From a bacterium (GTDB lineage: Bacteria; Patescibacteriota; Minisyncoccia; Minisyncoccales; JAGMAB01): a DNA stretch of 5,959 nucleotides. Under the pieces are notes generated by a model. The model was not told the origin of the DNA. It saw only the letters and a program-made list of their open reading frames with translations, and ran no database searches. Location: contig DAOWKS010000058.1 of assembly GCA_030643665.1 (NCBI GenBank), positions 1 through 5,959 of the forward strand. Reading direction: 5' to 3'. Below, in pieces: positions 5,434-5,959 of this stretch (positions within the stretch are counted from its first letter, which is position 1; each line of letters starts with the position of its first letter). The position numbers were made by a program, and so were the translations under genes.

Positions 5434-5436
5434 AAA

Positions 5437-5922
5437 ATGAAAAAAAATCTCTTACTATTAGTTATTCTAATAACCTGCTCGGCAGTTTTGTTTGATTTTT
5501 TTCCGATTTTAGAATCAAAAACTCAAAATACTGAAGTTGAATTTTGGGTTGAAGAAAAATTGTTTCTTGTTCAAGAAAATGCTCTTTTAGCAAACAGCAA
5601 TCCTAAAAATCCAGAACCTCAAATTGTTCAAAAAATCCCAGTAATAGTAACCGCCTATTCAAGCACTGTCTGGCAAACAGACAATGACCCGTTTATTACT
5701 GCGGCCGGGACCTGGGTTAAAGACGGGATTGTGGCAAATAATAAATATCCTTTTGGAACGAAAATCCGTATGCCGGAAATTTATGGAGATAAAATTTTTA
5801 TAGTTGAAGACAGAATGCATTGGACAAAAGGAAATTATCATATTGATGTTTGGTGCGCTTATTATGAAGAGGCAAAAAATTTCGGAGCCAAAAGAACATA
5901 TGTTGAGGTCTTAGAAGGATAA
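5437..5922 (+). CDS. Exported 3D-domain (double-psi beta-barrel) protein
   Basis: The 161-aa protein has a lysine start and a hydrophobic segment (about 4-19), a signal peptide or membrane anchor. C14 is preceded by LIT, a poor lipobox. A polar linker (about 25-65) follows, then a 3D domain (about 68-160) related to the C-terminal part of MltA and to YabE/RpfB, which act on peptidoglycan. Visible blocks are VTAYSSTVWQTDNDPFITAAGT, GIVANNKYPFGTKI, FIVEDRM (D125) and HIDVW (D137). In YabE-like proteins the position corresponding to ANN carries the first of the three aspartates (AVD). Here it is asparagine, so D82 or D84 may substitute or the activity may differ. A wall-linked role is inferred. 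I chose ATG 5437 over TTG 5431, which lies in the hairpin. It has its own promoter and probably stands alone. Confidence 0.82.
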   Translation: MKKNLLLLVILITCSAVLFDFFPILESKTQNTEVEFWVEEKLFLVQENALLANSNPKNPEPQIVQKIPVIVTAYSSTVWQTDNDPFITAAGTWVKDGIVANNKYPFGTKIRMPEIYGDKIFIVEDRMHWTKGNYHIDVWCAYYEEAKNFGAKRTYVEVLEG

Positions 5923-5948
5923 TATCTAAAGTTTTGAATAAAAAAAAC

Positions 5949-5959
5949 ATCCCGCTGAA
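5949..5959. repeat. Partial copy of the hairpin core at the window edge
   Basis: ATCCCGCT at 5949-5956 repeats the left arm core at 5413-5420, which flanks the 3D gene on the other side. Here it follows an A-run (5940-5947), as on the upstream side of many bidirectional terminators. The right arm would lie outside the window, so a hairpin cannot be confirmed. Confidence 0.35.

Noticed and set aside
5431..5436. TTG start for the 3D protein
   Set aside because: It lies in the hairpin arm and adds only two residues; ATG 5437 gives a standard signal-peptide start.
126..5841. Minus-strand open frames at 126-320, 768-980, 1273-1518, 3860-4186, 4938-5144 and 5659-5841
   Set aside because: Each lies opposite a well-supported + strand gene, has low-complexity F/L/S-rich translation and shows no recognisable motif.
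1..5959. CRISPR array, insertion sequence or integrase attachment site
   Set aside because: No regularly spaced repeats, transposase, terminal inverted repeats with target duplication, or duplicated tRNA 3' ends were seen.

Overview
The window is a compact, AT-rich bacterial segment with every gene on the + strand. It mixes housekeeping genes (ftsH, an rluA-family gene, rplS, six tRNAs) with two stand-alone LAGLIDADG-type genes, a methyltransferase and a small exported 3D-domain protein. Tiny spacers, CDS/tRNA overlaps, lysine-rich protein tails, an insert in L19, tRNA-Ile(UAU), weak Shine-Dalgarno signals and mostly missing encoded CCA ends together suggest a reduced genome. The Patescibacteria/CPR (Parcubacteria-like) are my best guess; this is inferred from style and remembered families, with no marker phylogeny.

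Region 1 (1-2722) is the conserved block: the 3' part of ftsH, whose stop codon lies inside tRNA-Ile(UAU), then tRNA-Val(GAC), an RluA-type pseudouridine synthase whose ATG starts two bases after that tRNA, and rplS (L19), which overlaps rluA by 13 nt. No terminator or promoter is visible between them. They are probably co-transcribed, with tRNA processing separating the mRNAs. Their shared theme is membrane protein quality control plus translation.

Region 2 (2685-3719) holds a two-motif LAGLIDADG protein fitted tightly between rplS (38-nt overlap) and tRNA-Leu(GAG) (15-nt overlap). A 95-bp AT-rich spacer follows, then tRNA-Val(UAC) and tRNA-Phe(GAA).

Region 3 (3741-5373) holds a glycine N-methyltransferase-like gene. 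After it comes a regulatory spacer with a good sigma70-type promoter and several inverted repeats. That promoter drives a second endonuclease-like gene (HTH plus LAGLILYWGEG motif), whose last 15 nt are the start of tRNA-Gly(GCC).

Region 4 (5374-5959) has a promoter followed by a perfect 10-bp hairpin at the expected transcript 5' end, then an exported 3D (double-psi barrel) protein. Half of a possible second hairpin carrying the same 8-bp core lies at the window edge.

The most interesting signal is that two unrelated endonuclease-like genes both end inside the 5' part of a tRNA gene, in the same phase and at the same tRNA position. This suggests that tRNA 5' ends serve as docking sites for free-standing homing endonuclease genes in this lineage.
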